From Alphaproteobacteria bacterium (GTDB lineage: Bacteria; Pseudomonadota; Alphaproteobacteria; DSM-16000; Inquilinaceae), in the NCBI GenBank assembly GCA_028277405.1, contig JANQGH010000072.1:1-64000 (forward strand): 64,000 bases of DNA. Reading direction: 5' to 3'. Under the pieces are notes generated by a model, which made no database searches, was not told where the DNA came from, and saw only the letters and a program-made list of their open reading frames with translations. The position numbers and the translations under genes were made by a program. This document shows positions 25,384-33,098 of this stretch, in pieces; the stretch's first letter is position 1; each line of letters starts with the position of its first letter.

Positions 25384-26046
25384 TCAGATTGCCGCCGCCG
25401 CCATGGCATCCCAGAACATGCGCTCGTAGCCCTGGATCAGGCGGGCGGCGCGGATGATCTCGCGCGGTTCGACCCCGCGATCGAGATCGTCCTGGATGAT
25501 CTCCGCGGCCTTGTCGTCAAGCGACGGGATGCCGGCAAAACCGTCGAGAAAGGCGGTGTCCTCGGCCGTGAAGCCATAATGCTCGCGCAGGCCCCGGCTG
25601 ACCTGGCCGCAATTATAGCCCCAGGCCGACAAATTGACGGCCAGGCCACAGGCGATTTCCGCGGCCGACCCGAAACTGGCCAGCCAGGCGAAATAGGCGG
25701 CGTAGGCGAAGCCCTGCTCCGTCGGCTCAAACGCCTCCAGATCCTCCTTGGTCATGCCCATTTTGGCGGCCAGCACCAGGATCGTCTTGCGCGCCTCGAA
25801 CTCGGCCTTCAGATCGTCGGCAAAGAACGCAGCGTCGCGCCGGTCGCCGAAACGGCTGACGAACATCGCGGCCGCGCGCACATCGCTTTTCCACAGATGA
25901 TATTGATGCCCGGGAAAGGACCGCAGGGCCTCGCGGCTGACCTGCCCGGCGCGGACCGCCTTGAGGTATTCGTGCTGGCGGATCTGCGTTTCCGCCTCCG
26001 CCAAGGCCGCATGGGTCTGGTTCAGAACGTCTCGTGCGCTTGTCAT
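25384..26046 (-). CDS. TenA/PqqC-like (heme-oxygenase fold) protein
   Basis: The product has 220 residues, all helical. The segments RSFPGHQYHLWKSDVRAAAMFVSRFGD, AYAAYFAWLASFGSAAEIACGLAVNLSAWGYNCGQVSRGLREHYGF and LIQGYERMFWDAM fit the TenA/THI-4/PQQC superfamily, where the second segment lines the active site. A cysteine (AEIACGLAV) lies where TenA thiaminases carry one of their conserved residues, so a thiamine-salvage aminohydrolase is possible; a general cofactor- or metal-linked oxygenase of the same fold is another option. It is monocistronic and no thiamine or PQQ genes adjoin. Confidence 0.75.
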   Translation of the reverse strand: MTSARDVLNQTHAALAEAETQIRQHEYLKAVRAGQVSREALRSFPGHQYHLWKSDVRAAAMFVSRFGDRRDAAFFADDLKAEFEARKTILVLAAKMGMTKEDLEAFEPTEQGFAYAAYFAWLASFGSAAEIACGLAVNLSAWGYNCGQVSRGLREHYGFTAEDTAFLDGFAGIPSLDDKAAEIIQDDLDRGVEPREIIRAARLIQGYERMFWDAMAAAAI

Positions 26047-26259
26047 GACTTCGATCCTACTCAGGGCGGTCTGGCTGCGCCTCACTGGAAGCGGCATGCC
26101 CACCTTGCAAGACTAGCGGGCCGAGAACTGCTTGTCCCACCTCGTTTGATCAGTTGGCCGGAGCTGTCGGTACCGAGAGGCTGGCGGCCGCCGACAGATC
26201 CGAAGCGCACCTTTGCTGCGTAGACCGTGGGAGCCACCATAAGCCATGGCGTGACCAAG

Positions 26260-26607
26260 ATGACCGAACGCCAAACCGTCTACGTCTCCATCACCGGCCT
26301 GCGCATCAAGCGGCCGTGGCATACGGCGCGCTTCATGTGGCATGCGGTGCGATCGATGGGCCAGGCCAAGGGCGCGAAGGGTAATGTGAGCGCCGAGGCG
26401 CGGACGATCGACGGCGTGCATCACACGCTGACGGTCTGGCGGTCGAAGCGGGACATGTTGGCCTTTCTGGTGTCCGGCGCCCATGCTCAGGCCATGAAGG
26501 CCTACCCCTCGATCGGCACGGGCATGACCTTGGGGTTCGAGACCGACCGGGTGCCGTCCTGGGACGAGGTGCCCGTCCTGTGGCGTGACAAGGGCAGAGA
26601 GGTCTGA
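26260..26607 (+). CDS. Small monooxygenase-fold protein (DUF3291/ABM-like)
   Basis: The product has 115 residues. The pattern VYVSITGLRIKRPWHTARFMWHAVRSM, HHTLTVWRSKRDMLAFLVSGAHAQAMKAY, GFETDRVPSWDE resembles the ferredoxin-like fold of DUF3291 and antibiotic-biosynthesis-monooxygenase-type proteins, which often have exactly this order of a strand, a helix and the phrase TVWRS-DM-F. The function is not known. A GTG 33 nt upstream is in frame; I use ATG 26260. It is followed 84 bp later by an MFS gene on the same strand. Confidence 0.6.
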   Translation: MTERQTVYVSITGLRIKRPWHTARFMWHAVRSMGQAKGAKGNVSAEARTIDGVHHTLTVWRSKRDMLAFLVSGAHAQAMKAYPSIGTGMTLGFETDRVPSWDEVPVLWRDKGREV

Positions 26608-26691
26608 CGCCGGTCGACATCATCGCGGGCGCTCTCCATAGTCCTGCGGCGCCGTTCCGGCGCCATCGCAATCGGCGGGGGAGGCGTTGAC

Positions 26692-27876
26692 GTGGCCGCT
26701 GGGCCCGGGCATCGGATTGGCAGGCCGTTCCTGATTGCCCTCGGCGGGCTGTTGGCCTTGGCCGCGGCGATGGGCATCGGGCGGTTCGTCTATACCCCGA
26801 TCCTGCCCTTCATGATCAGCGGCATCGGCGTCAGCCCGTCCGACGCCGGGCTGATCGCATCCGCCAACTTCCTGGGCTATCTGGTGGGCGCCCTGATCGC
26901 CTCGGTCGGCGGCCTGCCCGGCCATGTGCGGGTCTGGTTCATCGCGGCCCTTGCGGGCAGCGCGGTCACGACGGCGGCCATGGGGCTGACCGAGGCGACG
27001 GTGGGGTTCGTGCTGCTGCGGTTCGCCGGCGGTGCGACCAGTGCCTTTGCCATGGTCTTTTCCGCCACCTTGATCCTGGACCGGCTGAGCGCCGCCGGCC
27101 GGTCCGGCCTCTCGGCCGCTCACTTCGCCGGTGTCGGCGCGGGCATTGCCGCCTCGGCCGTTTTGGTCGCGGTGCTGGCCGATTTAGGCAGCGACTGGCG
27201 CCTGTTGTGGCTGGCCAGCGGCGTCTTGACCGTGATCTGTCTGGCGGCGGCGGTGATATTGGTTGCGCCGCGCCACGAGGTTGCGCCGAATGCCCAGGCA
27301 GGCGCGATGCCTAGGCCGCCCGGCGGGCTGCCGGCCCTGATCGTCGCCTACGGCCTGTTCGGCTTTGGCTATGTGATCACCGCGACCTTCATTTCGGTCA
27401 TGGTGGTCGAAAAGCCGGCCCTGGCGCCGGCCGAGCCCTATGTCTGGCTGGTGTTCGGCCTGGCCGCCGCGCCCTCGGTGCTGATCTGGACCCTGCTGGC
27501 GCGACGCTATGGCGGGATCGTTGTCTTTGCCATCGCCTGTGGCGTCGAGGCGGTGGGCGTCGTGCTCAGCGTCGCTGCGGAAAGCCCGGCCATGGCCTTG
27601 GTCGCGTCGGCGCTGGTCGGCGGCACCTTCATGGGCATCACCGCGCTGGGCTTGGTCGAGGCACGGCGCCGCGCGCCGGAGAGGGCACGGCGCATCATCG
27701 CCCTGATGACGGCCAGCTTCGGCCTGGGCCAGATGGTCGGCCCCTGGCTGGCCGGCCTGCTGCGCGAGGCCACCGGCAGTTTCGCCATGCCCAGCTATCT
27801 CGCCGCCGCCGCCCTGGTCCTGGCCGCCGCGATCGTACTGGCTGGTGCTCTGCCGCGGCGGGTCGTGGCGCGATAG
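26692..27876 (+). CDS. MFS transporter, YbfB/YjiJ family
   Basis: The product has 394 residues with about 12 hydrophobic helices. The start GGLLALAAAMGIGRFVYTPILPFM is diagnostic for the YbfB/YjiJ branch, followed by GLIASANFLGYLVGALIAS and the second-half FMGITALGLVEARRRAPERARR. Substrates of this branch are mostly unknown. The GTG at 26692 has GGGGGAGG 7 nt upstream, which decides the start. It is an inner-membrane protein, possibly co-transcribed with the small monooxygenase-like gene before it. Confidence 0.87.
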   Translation: MAAGPGHRIGRPFLIALGGLLALAAAMGIGRFVYTPILPFMISGIGVSPSDAGLIASANFLGYLVGALIASVGGLPGHVRVWFIAALAGSAVTTAAMGLTEATVGFVLLRFAGGATSAFAMVFSATLILDRLSAAGRSGLSAAHFAGVGAGIAASAVLVAVLADLGSDWRLLWLASGVLTVICLAAAVILVAPRHEVAPNAQAGAMPRPPGGLPALIVAYGLFGFGYVITATFISVMVVEKPALAPAEPYVWLVFGLAAAPSVLIWTLLARRYGGIVVFAIACGVEAVGVVLSVAAESPAMALVASALVGGTFMGITALGLVEARRRAPERARRIIALMTASFGLGQMVGPWLAGLLREATGSFAMPSYLAAAALVLAAAIVLAGALPRRVVAR

Positions 27877-27912
27877 GGTTAAGCCGGCGGGCACCTGAGA
27901 AGGAGACCAGCC

Positions 27913-27945
27913 GTGACCTGTGGGTTGGTGTCTTGGCGGCGGTAG
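27913..27945 (+). other. Ten-codon frame with a strong ribosome site, possible gene remnant or leader
   Basis: AAGGAG followed 7 nt later by GTG opens a frame of only 10 codons (VTCGLVSWRR) ending in TAG. A good ribosome site with no gene suggests that a gene after the MFS transporter was cut by insertion of the lower-GC Fic module that begins right after. A regulatory leader peptide is less likely because no attenuator hairpin follows. Confidence 0.2.
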
Positions 27946-28015
27946 GGCTGGTTAGCAACGTTTCCGTTGATCGCCCAAAGGCCACCCAACAGATTGTTGG
28001 ACGTGACCGTGAGCA

Positions 28016-28028
28016 ATACAAAATGTAT
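28016..28028. promoter_or_regulatory. Possible operator of the Fic toxin-antitoxin operon
   Basis: ATACA-AAA-TGTAT is a perfect 5+5 inverted repeat 38 bp before the antitoxin start, in AT-rich DNA. Location fits an autoregulatory site, but class I Fic antitoxins are not all DNA-binding, so a promoter-only role is possible. Confidence 0.3.
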
Positions 28029-28066
28029 CGTAGGATTCGGTCACCAAACGGGTGAGGATGGAGACT

Positions 28067-28261
28067 ATGGCGGGTCAAGAAGAGAAGCACGGAATCGACT
28101 ATCTGATAGAGAAATCAAGATCTTATAAGATGACGCCAGATCAAGAGCAGCAACGCCGAAGAAGCTTCGCGTATGGAAATGCGGCGTTTGAGAACGAACT
28201 GATCACCCGCGAGATGATCGCAGAAGAGGATGAAAAGCAGCGTGGCCGCGGAAAGCGGTGA
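28067..28261 (+). CDS. Fic antitoxin (small inhibitory partner)
   Basis: The product has 64 residues and is rich in charge. The core TPDQEQQRRRSFAYGNAAFENELITREM matches the small proteins encoded just upstream of alphaproteobacterial Fic genes. The Fic inhibitory motif is normally (S/T)xxxE(G/N); here the best fit is NAAFEN, with Asn in place of Ser/Thr and the key Glu kept. It overlaps the Fic gene by 32 bp, so synthesis is coupled. ATG 28067 is preferred since GAGG and GGAG precede it. Confidence 0.75.
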   Translation: MAGQEEKHGIDYLIEKSRSYKMTPDQEQQRRRSFAYGNAAFENELITREMIAEEDEKQRGRGKR

Positions 28262-28922
28262 CGGTCCGATTCGGCACAGCAGGGCCGAAACACCGACGAT
28301 AATCACCGATTCCCAAGAAAAGGCCCGTCTCGAATCGGCAAACTCGCTGAGGCTGACGGATCGGGTCAAGGAGATGGTTCTAGATGCGCTCCACGGTGAT
28401 CGCCCTTTCAGATTGAGGCCGTCGACCCTACTGGACCTAAATCGGTGCGCGATCGAAGGATTAGACTCGTATGCAGGAAACTGGAGGCCTGCGGCGATCG
28501 GCATCGAGAAGAGCAAACATCAGCCCCCAGGCGGACACTTGGTGCCCGAACTGGTCGAAGAGTTGTGCGACTATGTGAACGACAATTGGGCACAGTCATC
28601 GGCGATAAACCTGTCCGCTGTCGTTATGTGGAGGGTCAATTGGATCCATCCATTTACAGACGGGAACGGTCGAACTGCGAGAGCAGCTTCAGAACTTGTT
28701 CTTAACGTGAGATCGGGGTTCTTTCTGCCGGGCGTAAAGACAATCCCCGAGCGGATTCTGCTGCGTAGAGCGGATTATTATGGTTGCCTAGAAGATGCCG
28801 ACCGCAGATTTGGCGAACTAGGAACGTTGAGCGATGAGGTGGTCTGCGATCTAGCCAGCCTACTGGAGTCGATGTTGGCGCTTCAGCTCCAGGATATTCA
28901 CGAAAAGGCGGCTGAGACTTAG
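28230..28922 (+). CDS. Fic-domain AMP-transferase toxin
   Basis: The product has 230 residues. The catalytic loop HPFTDGNGRTAR (His140 to Arg151) is the canonical HxFx(D/E)GNGRxxR, so the enzyme should transfer AMP to a hydroxyl side chain of a target protein. The flap region lies around residues 90-103, and the N-terminal segment carries helices of the Fic_N type. No internal inhibitory helix is evident; inhibition should come from the small protein encoded just before it. The start at 28230 overlaps the antitoxin; a GTG at 28242 is the alternative. Base composition is well below that of the surroundings, supporting horizontal transfer of the pair. Confidence 0.88.
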   Translation: MKSSVAAESGDGPIRHSRAETPTIITDSQEKARLESANSLRLTDRVKEMVLDALHGDRPFRLRPSTLLDLNRCAIEGLDSYAGNWRPAAIGIEKSKHQPPGGHLVPELVEELCDYVNDNWAQSSAINLSAVVMWRVNWIHPFTDGNGRTARAASELVLNVRSGFFLPGVKTIPERILLRRADYYGCLEDADRRFGELGTLSDEVVCDLASLLESMLALQLQDIHEKAAET

Positions 28923-28966
28923 GGACGTGACTATTACCCCTGTTGCCTGAACAAAACTTCCCCCCT

Positions 28967-30085
28967 TCAAACCTCCCCCGTCAAAAAGTGCAATATCGGG
29001 ATCGTCGCCGAGGCGGCGGCTCGGGCGGCTTTGCCGGTTAGGGTGGCGATGCGTAGGGCTGGTTTGGTGATCGGCATGCGGTCGGGGACGTCGTATTCGT
29101 CGAGCGAGATGCGGTCGATCATTTCGGCGTAATAGGCGGGCGGGAAGGCGCCGCCGAGCACGATCACCTCCGGGTTCAAGAGCTGGACGACGGCGCTGAG
29201 CGGTTCGGAGAGCAGGGGTGCCCGGTGGTCGAGCCAGTCGGTCAGCCGGTCGGGCCGCCGGTCCAACAGGTCTTGCAGGAACGGGTCGGTCAGGTCCGTG
29301 AGGGTCACGCCCAGATGGCGGGCCAAATCCGTTAAAGTCGGGCGCGGCCCTGGCTCCGGCAGCATGCCGCCGATATTGCCGGCCTGGTTGAAGCCGCCGC
29401 GATACATGCGCCTGCCCGTGACGATCTTGCCGCCGATGCCGTGATCGATGATCAGGTAGAACAGGCTGTCGCGCGGGGCGCCGGGGGCGATGGCCTCGGC
29501 ATAGGCGGGGCCGTCATTCTCGAGATAGACCGGCACGTCGCGGCGGGCGCGCAGGCCGTCGCCCAGCGCCTTGAACGGAATGTGGCGCTGGGTCGGGGTC
29601 AGTTCCGAGATGCGGCCCTGGCGGTCCAGAATGCCGGGCACGGCGACACCGATGCCGGCGATCATGGTGCGACGACCGCCCGCTTTGGCCAGCACCTGGT
29701 CGATGGCGGCATCGACCTCCGCGACCAGGGCGGGCGGGTCGACGTCGGTCGGCGGCGGTACGACCTCACGGACGAGAACGCCGCAATCCAGGTTCAGCGC
29801 CGCCACGTCCAGGCCGCGCGTCGTCAGCTCAACACCGATGCCGATCACGGCGTCCGGCACCGTCTTCAGCAACAGCGCCGGCTGGCCCCGCCCTTGCGCC
29901 GGCGCGTCCTCGCGCCGTTCGGTCACCAGCCCATGGTCGAGGAAACGTCCGACCGCCTTGGACAGCATGGCCTTGGAGACCTTCACGATACGCGCGATGT
30001 CGGCCCGGCTTTGGCCGGGATGGGCGCGGATCCACTCCAAAATGCGCCGTTCGGTCGGCGTCAGGGACAGGGCGGGGATGGTCAT
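28967..30085 (-). CDS. ROK-family transcriptional regulator
   Basis: The product has 372 residues. Residues about 8-65 form a winged helix (TPTERRILEWIRAHPGQSRADIARIVKVSKAMLSKAVGRFLDHGLVTE), followed by a ROK sugar-kinase-like domain (IGIGVELTTRGLDVAALNLDCG, MIAGIGVAVPGILDRQGRI, VYLENDGPAYAEAIAPG, LFYLIIDHGIGGKIV). The zinc-binding cysteine motif of typical ROK proteins (CxCGxxGC) is missing; the equivalent segment reads NIGGMLPEPGPRPTLTDL, so ligand sensing may differ. It faces the ABC importer operon across a 29-bp palindrome and is its likely repressor. ATG 30085 is the first standard start. Confidence 0.9.
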   Translation of the reverse strand: MTIPALSLTPTERRILEWIRAHPGQSRADIARIVKVSKAMLSKAVGRFLDHGLVTERREDAPAQGRGQPALLLKTVPDAVIGIGVELTTRGLDVAALNLDCGVLVREVVPPPTDVDPPALVAEVDAAIDQVLAKAGGRRTMIAGIGVAVPGILDRQGRISELTPTQRHIPFKALGDGLRARRDVPVYLENDGPAYAEAIAPGAPRDSLFYLIIDHGIGGKIVTGRRMYRGGFNQAGNIGGMLPEPGPRPTLTDLARHLGVTLTDLTDPFLQDLLDRRPDRLTDWLDHRAPLLSEPLSAVVQLLNPEVIVLGGAFPPAYYAEMIDRISLDEYDVPDRMPITKPALRIATLTGKAARAAASATIPILHFLTGEV

Positions 30086-30189
30086 GCGGTCGCTCAAACG
30101 GCGTCGTCGGGTGGTTCAGGGGCACGGCGCCGATCGGGCGCCAAAACTTAACCAGACCGTCATCGTCTTGAAATGATTCATCGGGCAAG

Positions 30190-30218
30190 ATATTAAGTAC
30201 ACGTCGTGAACTTAATAT
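30190..30218. promoter_or_regulatory. 29-bp palindromic operator between the ROK regulator and the ABC operon
   Basis: ATATTAAGT and ACTTAATAT form the outer arms, and CACG and CGTG the inner arms, around a central T; only the two bases joining the arms break the symmetry. It stands alone in AT-rich DNA, 58 bp upstream of the chosen start of the ABC ATPase gene and 105 bp from the ROK start. The length and position make it the likely binding site of the ROK protein. Confidence 0.75.
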
Positions 30219-30275
30219 GACGGTTCGCGCGTGACCGCAAAAGAAATTGCGGCGCTGCAGTCTGGGGAGGCGGAG

Positions 30276-31358
30276 ATGCTGCGTGTCGACGACGTCACGA
30301 AGACGTTCGAGGATGGTTTCCGGGCGCTGAAGGGTGTCTCGCTGAATGCCGGGCGGGGCGATTTTGTCACCCTGCTGGGTCCATCGGGCTGCGGCAAGAC
30401 AACCTTGCTGAAGGTCGTCGCCGGGTTTCTGACGCCGACGGAGGGCACCGTGTCGATCGACGGCGCGGATGTCACGCGCGAGCCGCCGGAACGGCGCGAT
30501 ACGGCCATGTGTTTCCAGTCCTACGCCCTGTTTCCGCACATGACCGTGGCCCAGAATATCGAGTTCGGGCCGCGCCAGAACCGGGTGGCCAAGGACGAAC
30601 GGCTGGCGCGTCTGAACGCGCTGCTGACGCAGGTCGATCTGGAGGCCCATCAGCACAAGTTGCCGAACGCCTTGTCCGGCGGACAGCAGCAGCGGGTGGC
30701 CTTGGCTCGCGCACTGGCCATGCGGCCCGGCATCGTGCTGTTCGACGAGCCCTTGTCGAACCTGGACGCCAAGCTGCGCGACCAGGTGCGGATCGAAATC
30801 CGCGCCTTGCAGCGCGAGCATGGCTTCACGGCGATTTACGTCACCCACGACCAGGCCGAGGCGCTGGCCATGTCCGACCATGTGCTGGTCATGCGCGAGG
30901 GCGCGGTAGAGCAGGAGGGCGCGCCGGAGGAGATCTATACGGCACCGCGCACCAGCTTCGTGGCCGACTTCATCGGCGCCGCCAACCTGTTGACTGGCAC
31001 GGTGCTGGGCGAGGACGGGCAGGGTCGCTGGCAGGTGCAGACCGAAATGGGCACGGTCAAGGTCGCCTCGGACGAGCCGCCGGTTGCCCCCTCGGTGCAT
31101 GTGAGCTGGCGGCCGGAAGATGCGGTGCTGGCGAATGGGTCCGCGAATGGTTCCGGGACCGGCGAGAACCTGATCCAAGCGCCGATCGTCGCGCGCGTCT
31201 ATCAGGGGTCGTTCACCGAATATGTGCTCGACGCGCCGGAGCGGCCGGCGGTGTCGCTGCGGGTCCATGCCACACAGTTCGGGGCTCGTGAAGGCGAAAC
31301 GCTGGCCTTTCACGTGCCGCCCGACAGGCTGCGCTTCCTAGAGCAGGTGGCGTCTTGA
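30276..31358 (+). CDS. ABC importer ATP-binding protein (PotA/UgpC-type)
   Basis: The product has 360 residues. Walker A is LLGPSGCGKTT, the Q-loop lies in CFQSYALFPHMTV, the signature is LSGGQQQRVALARAL, Walker B is IVLFDEPLSNLDAKLR and the H-loop VTHDQAEA. The C-terminal 110 residues form the TOBE/OB-fold regulatory part of importers (ANLLTGTVLG, VHVSWRPEDAVL). The ATG at 30276 has GGGGAGG 5 nt upstream; the GTG at 30231 lies only 13 nt from the operator and lacks a ribosome site. It is the first gene of a four-gene importer operon and energises the two permeases encoded next. Confidence 0.93.
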   Translation: MLRVDDVTKTFEDGFRALKGVSLNAGRGDFVTLLGPSGCGKTTLLKVVAGFLTPTEGTVSIDGADVTREPPERRDTAMCFQSYALFPHMTVAQNIEFGPRQNRVAKDERLARLNALLTQVDLEAHQHKLPNALSGGQQQRVALARALAMRPGIVLFDEPLSNLDAKLRDQVRIEIRALQREHGFTAIYVTHDQAEALAMSDHVLVMREGAVEQEGAPEEIYTAPRTSFVADFIGAANLLTGTVLGEDGQGRWQVQTEMGTVKVASDEPPVAPSVHVSWRPEDAVLANGSANGSGTGENLIQAPIVARVYQGSFTEYVLDAPERPAVSLRVHATQFGAREGETLAFHVPPDRLRFLEQVAS

Positions 31359-31368
31359 GGCCGCGCCC

Positions 31369-32229
31369 ATGAGGCTGCGCCGCGCCGGGTTGATCCTGCT
31401 GTTGCTGCTGCCGGGGCTGGGGCTGATCCTGGTCCTGATCGGCTCCGTCATTGTCATGGCGTTCGGCCAGTCTGTCGGCTATTTCGCGCTGACGGGCGAG
31501 AGCGGTTTTTCGTGGGAGCATTGGCGCGAACAGCTCGACGGCCGGCTGCTCTGGCGCTCGTTCCAGTATTCCGCCTACATCGCGACGACCAGCAGCATCC
31601 TGTCGGTCCTGCTGGCCTATCCGATCGCCATGTGGCTGCGCCGGCCGTTTCGCGGCTCGCTGTTCGCCGGCGCCCTGTTGAAGGCGCCGTTGCTGGTGCC
31701 GGGCCTTGTCGCGGCGTTCCTGTTCATCAACGTCATCTCGTTCCACGGCTTCTTTAACGAGCTGATGGTGTGGCTGGGCATCATCGACCGGCCGATCCGG
31801 ATGCAGAATGACCGCAACGGCTATGGCGTCATCTTCCTGCAGGTCTGGAAGAACATGCCGTTCGCCTTGCTGCTGCTGACCGGCTCGGTCCAGGCGATCA
31901 GCGACGATGTGCTGAATGCGGCACGGGACATGGGGGCCGGTTCCATCGCGCGGTTCCGCAAGGTGATCCTGCCGCTGACCGTGCCGGCGATGCAGGCGGC
32001 CCTGGTGATCATCTTCATCGGTGCCGCCGGCGACTTCTCGTTTCAGGCGGTGGCCGGGCCGACGCAGGTCAACTCCATGGCCCAACTCATGGTCCGGTTG
32101 AAGGGCGAGTTCGGCGGCTATCACGAGGCCGGCGTGGTCGCGGTCCTGCTGATGGCCCTGGCCCTGTTCGGCTCCGTCGCGCTGGCGGGGCTGACCCGTT
32201 TTGCCGTCCGCGCGGGGATGAAGGTCTGA
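31369..32229 (+). CDS. ABC importer permease (PotB-type)
   Basis: The product has 286 residues with six hydrophobic helices. The cytoplasmic coupling motif (EAA loop) is seen as ISDDVLNAARDMGAGSIARFRKVILPLTVP. The first helix and large periplasmic loop (TGESGFSWEHWREQL) fit the PotB/FbpB group, which serves polyamines, thiamine, iron or organophosphates. It starts 10 bp after the ATPase stop, and its TGA shares a base with the ATG of the second permease (TGATG). It should pair with that permease to form the membrane channel. Confidence 0.92.
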   Translation: MRLRRAGLILLLLLPGLGLILVLIGSVIVMAFGQSVGYFALTGESGFSWEHWREQLDGRLLWRSFQYSAYIATTSSILSVLLAYPIAMWLRRPFRGSLFAGALLKAPLLVPGLVAAFLFINVISFHGFFNELMVWLGIIDRPIRMQNDRNGYGVIFLQVWKNMPFALLLLTGSVQAISDDVLNAARDMGAGSIARFRKVILPLTVPAMQAALVIIFIGAAGDFSFQAVAGPTQVNSMAQLMVRLKGEFGGYHEAGVVAVLLMALALFGSVALAGLTRFAVRAGMKV

Positions 32230-33053
32230 TGCGCGCCGGCACGATCAACCGCATCCTGATCGTCGTCCTGATCGGCGTGTGCGTCCTGTGGCTGGTGATC
32301 CCGTTCGCCATGGCGATCCTGTGGTCGATCGTCGACCCGTCCCAGGCCTGGAGCTATCCCGACCTGTTCCCGGCCAGAGTGTCGTTCCAGCGCTGGGTCG
32401 ATGTCTGGCAGAACACGGCGCTGAAGGACGCGCTGGTCAACAGCTATACCCTCGCGCCCTCGGTCGCGATCACCACGCTGCTGCTGGCGACGCCGACGGC
32501 GTACGCGATCGGGCGGTTTGAGTTTCCGGGCAAGACGGCGGTGCAGGTGTTGAGCCTGCTGCCGCTGGTCGTGCCCGGCTTCGTCATCGCCGTGTTCATG
32601 GCCAGCCTGCTGTTGAATCTGGGCCTCTACAATCGCTTCGCCTCGATCATGCTGGGGCATTGCGTGCTGTTCCTGCCCTACGCGATCCGCATTCTGTCGG
32701 TGTCGTTCGGCCTGGTGCGGCAAGACCTGATCGACGCCGCGCGCGACCTGGGCGCCTCGCCCTGGGCAAGGTTCCACGCGGTCTATTGGCCGGCCTTGAA
32801 GCCTGGCGTCTTGGCCGCGCTGATCATCGTTTTCATCCAATCGATCGAGGAGTTCGCGCTGGCATTCATCCTCGGTTCGCCCGATTTCACGACCGTGCCG
32901 ACGATCCTTTATTCGTTTCTCGGCTTCAACTTCGTGCGTTCGAACGCGGCGGTCGTGTCCCTGATTCTGGTCGTGCCCAACGTGGCGCTGATGCTGGTGC
33001 TGGAGCGGCTGTTGAAAAGCGCCAATCCCGCCATGGTCAGCGGCAAGGGCTAG
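32229..33053 (+). CDS. ABC importer permease (PotC-type)
   Basis: The product has 274 residues with about six membrane helices. The EAA loop is VRQDLIDAARDLGASPWARFHAVYWPALKPGVL. The segment FPARVSFQRWVDVWQNTALKDALVNSYTLAPSVAIT is typical of PotC-like permeases. Translational coupling to the first permease comes from the TGATG overlap. It completes the inner-membrane part of the importer whose binding protein is encoded 45 bp downstream. Confidence 0.92.
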   Translation: MRAGTINRILIVVLIGVCVLWLVIPFAMAILWSIVDPSQAWSYPDLFPARVSFQRWVDVWQNTALKDALVNSYTLAPSVAITTLLLATPTAYAIGRFEFPGKTAVQVLSLLPLVVPGFVIAVFMASLLLNLGLYNRFASIMLGHCVLFLPYAIRILSVSFGLVRQDLIDAARDLGASPWARFHAVYWPALKPGVLAALIIVFIQSIEEFALAFILGSPDFTTVPTILYSFLGFNFVRSNAAVVSLILVVPNVALMLVLERLLKSANPAMVSGKG

Positions 33054-33098
33054 GCCGGAATGCCCCCGATTTGTTTGACCCTTGAAGGAGTGAGAGCC

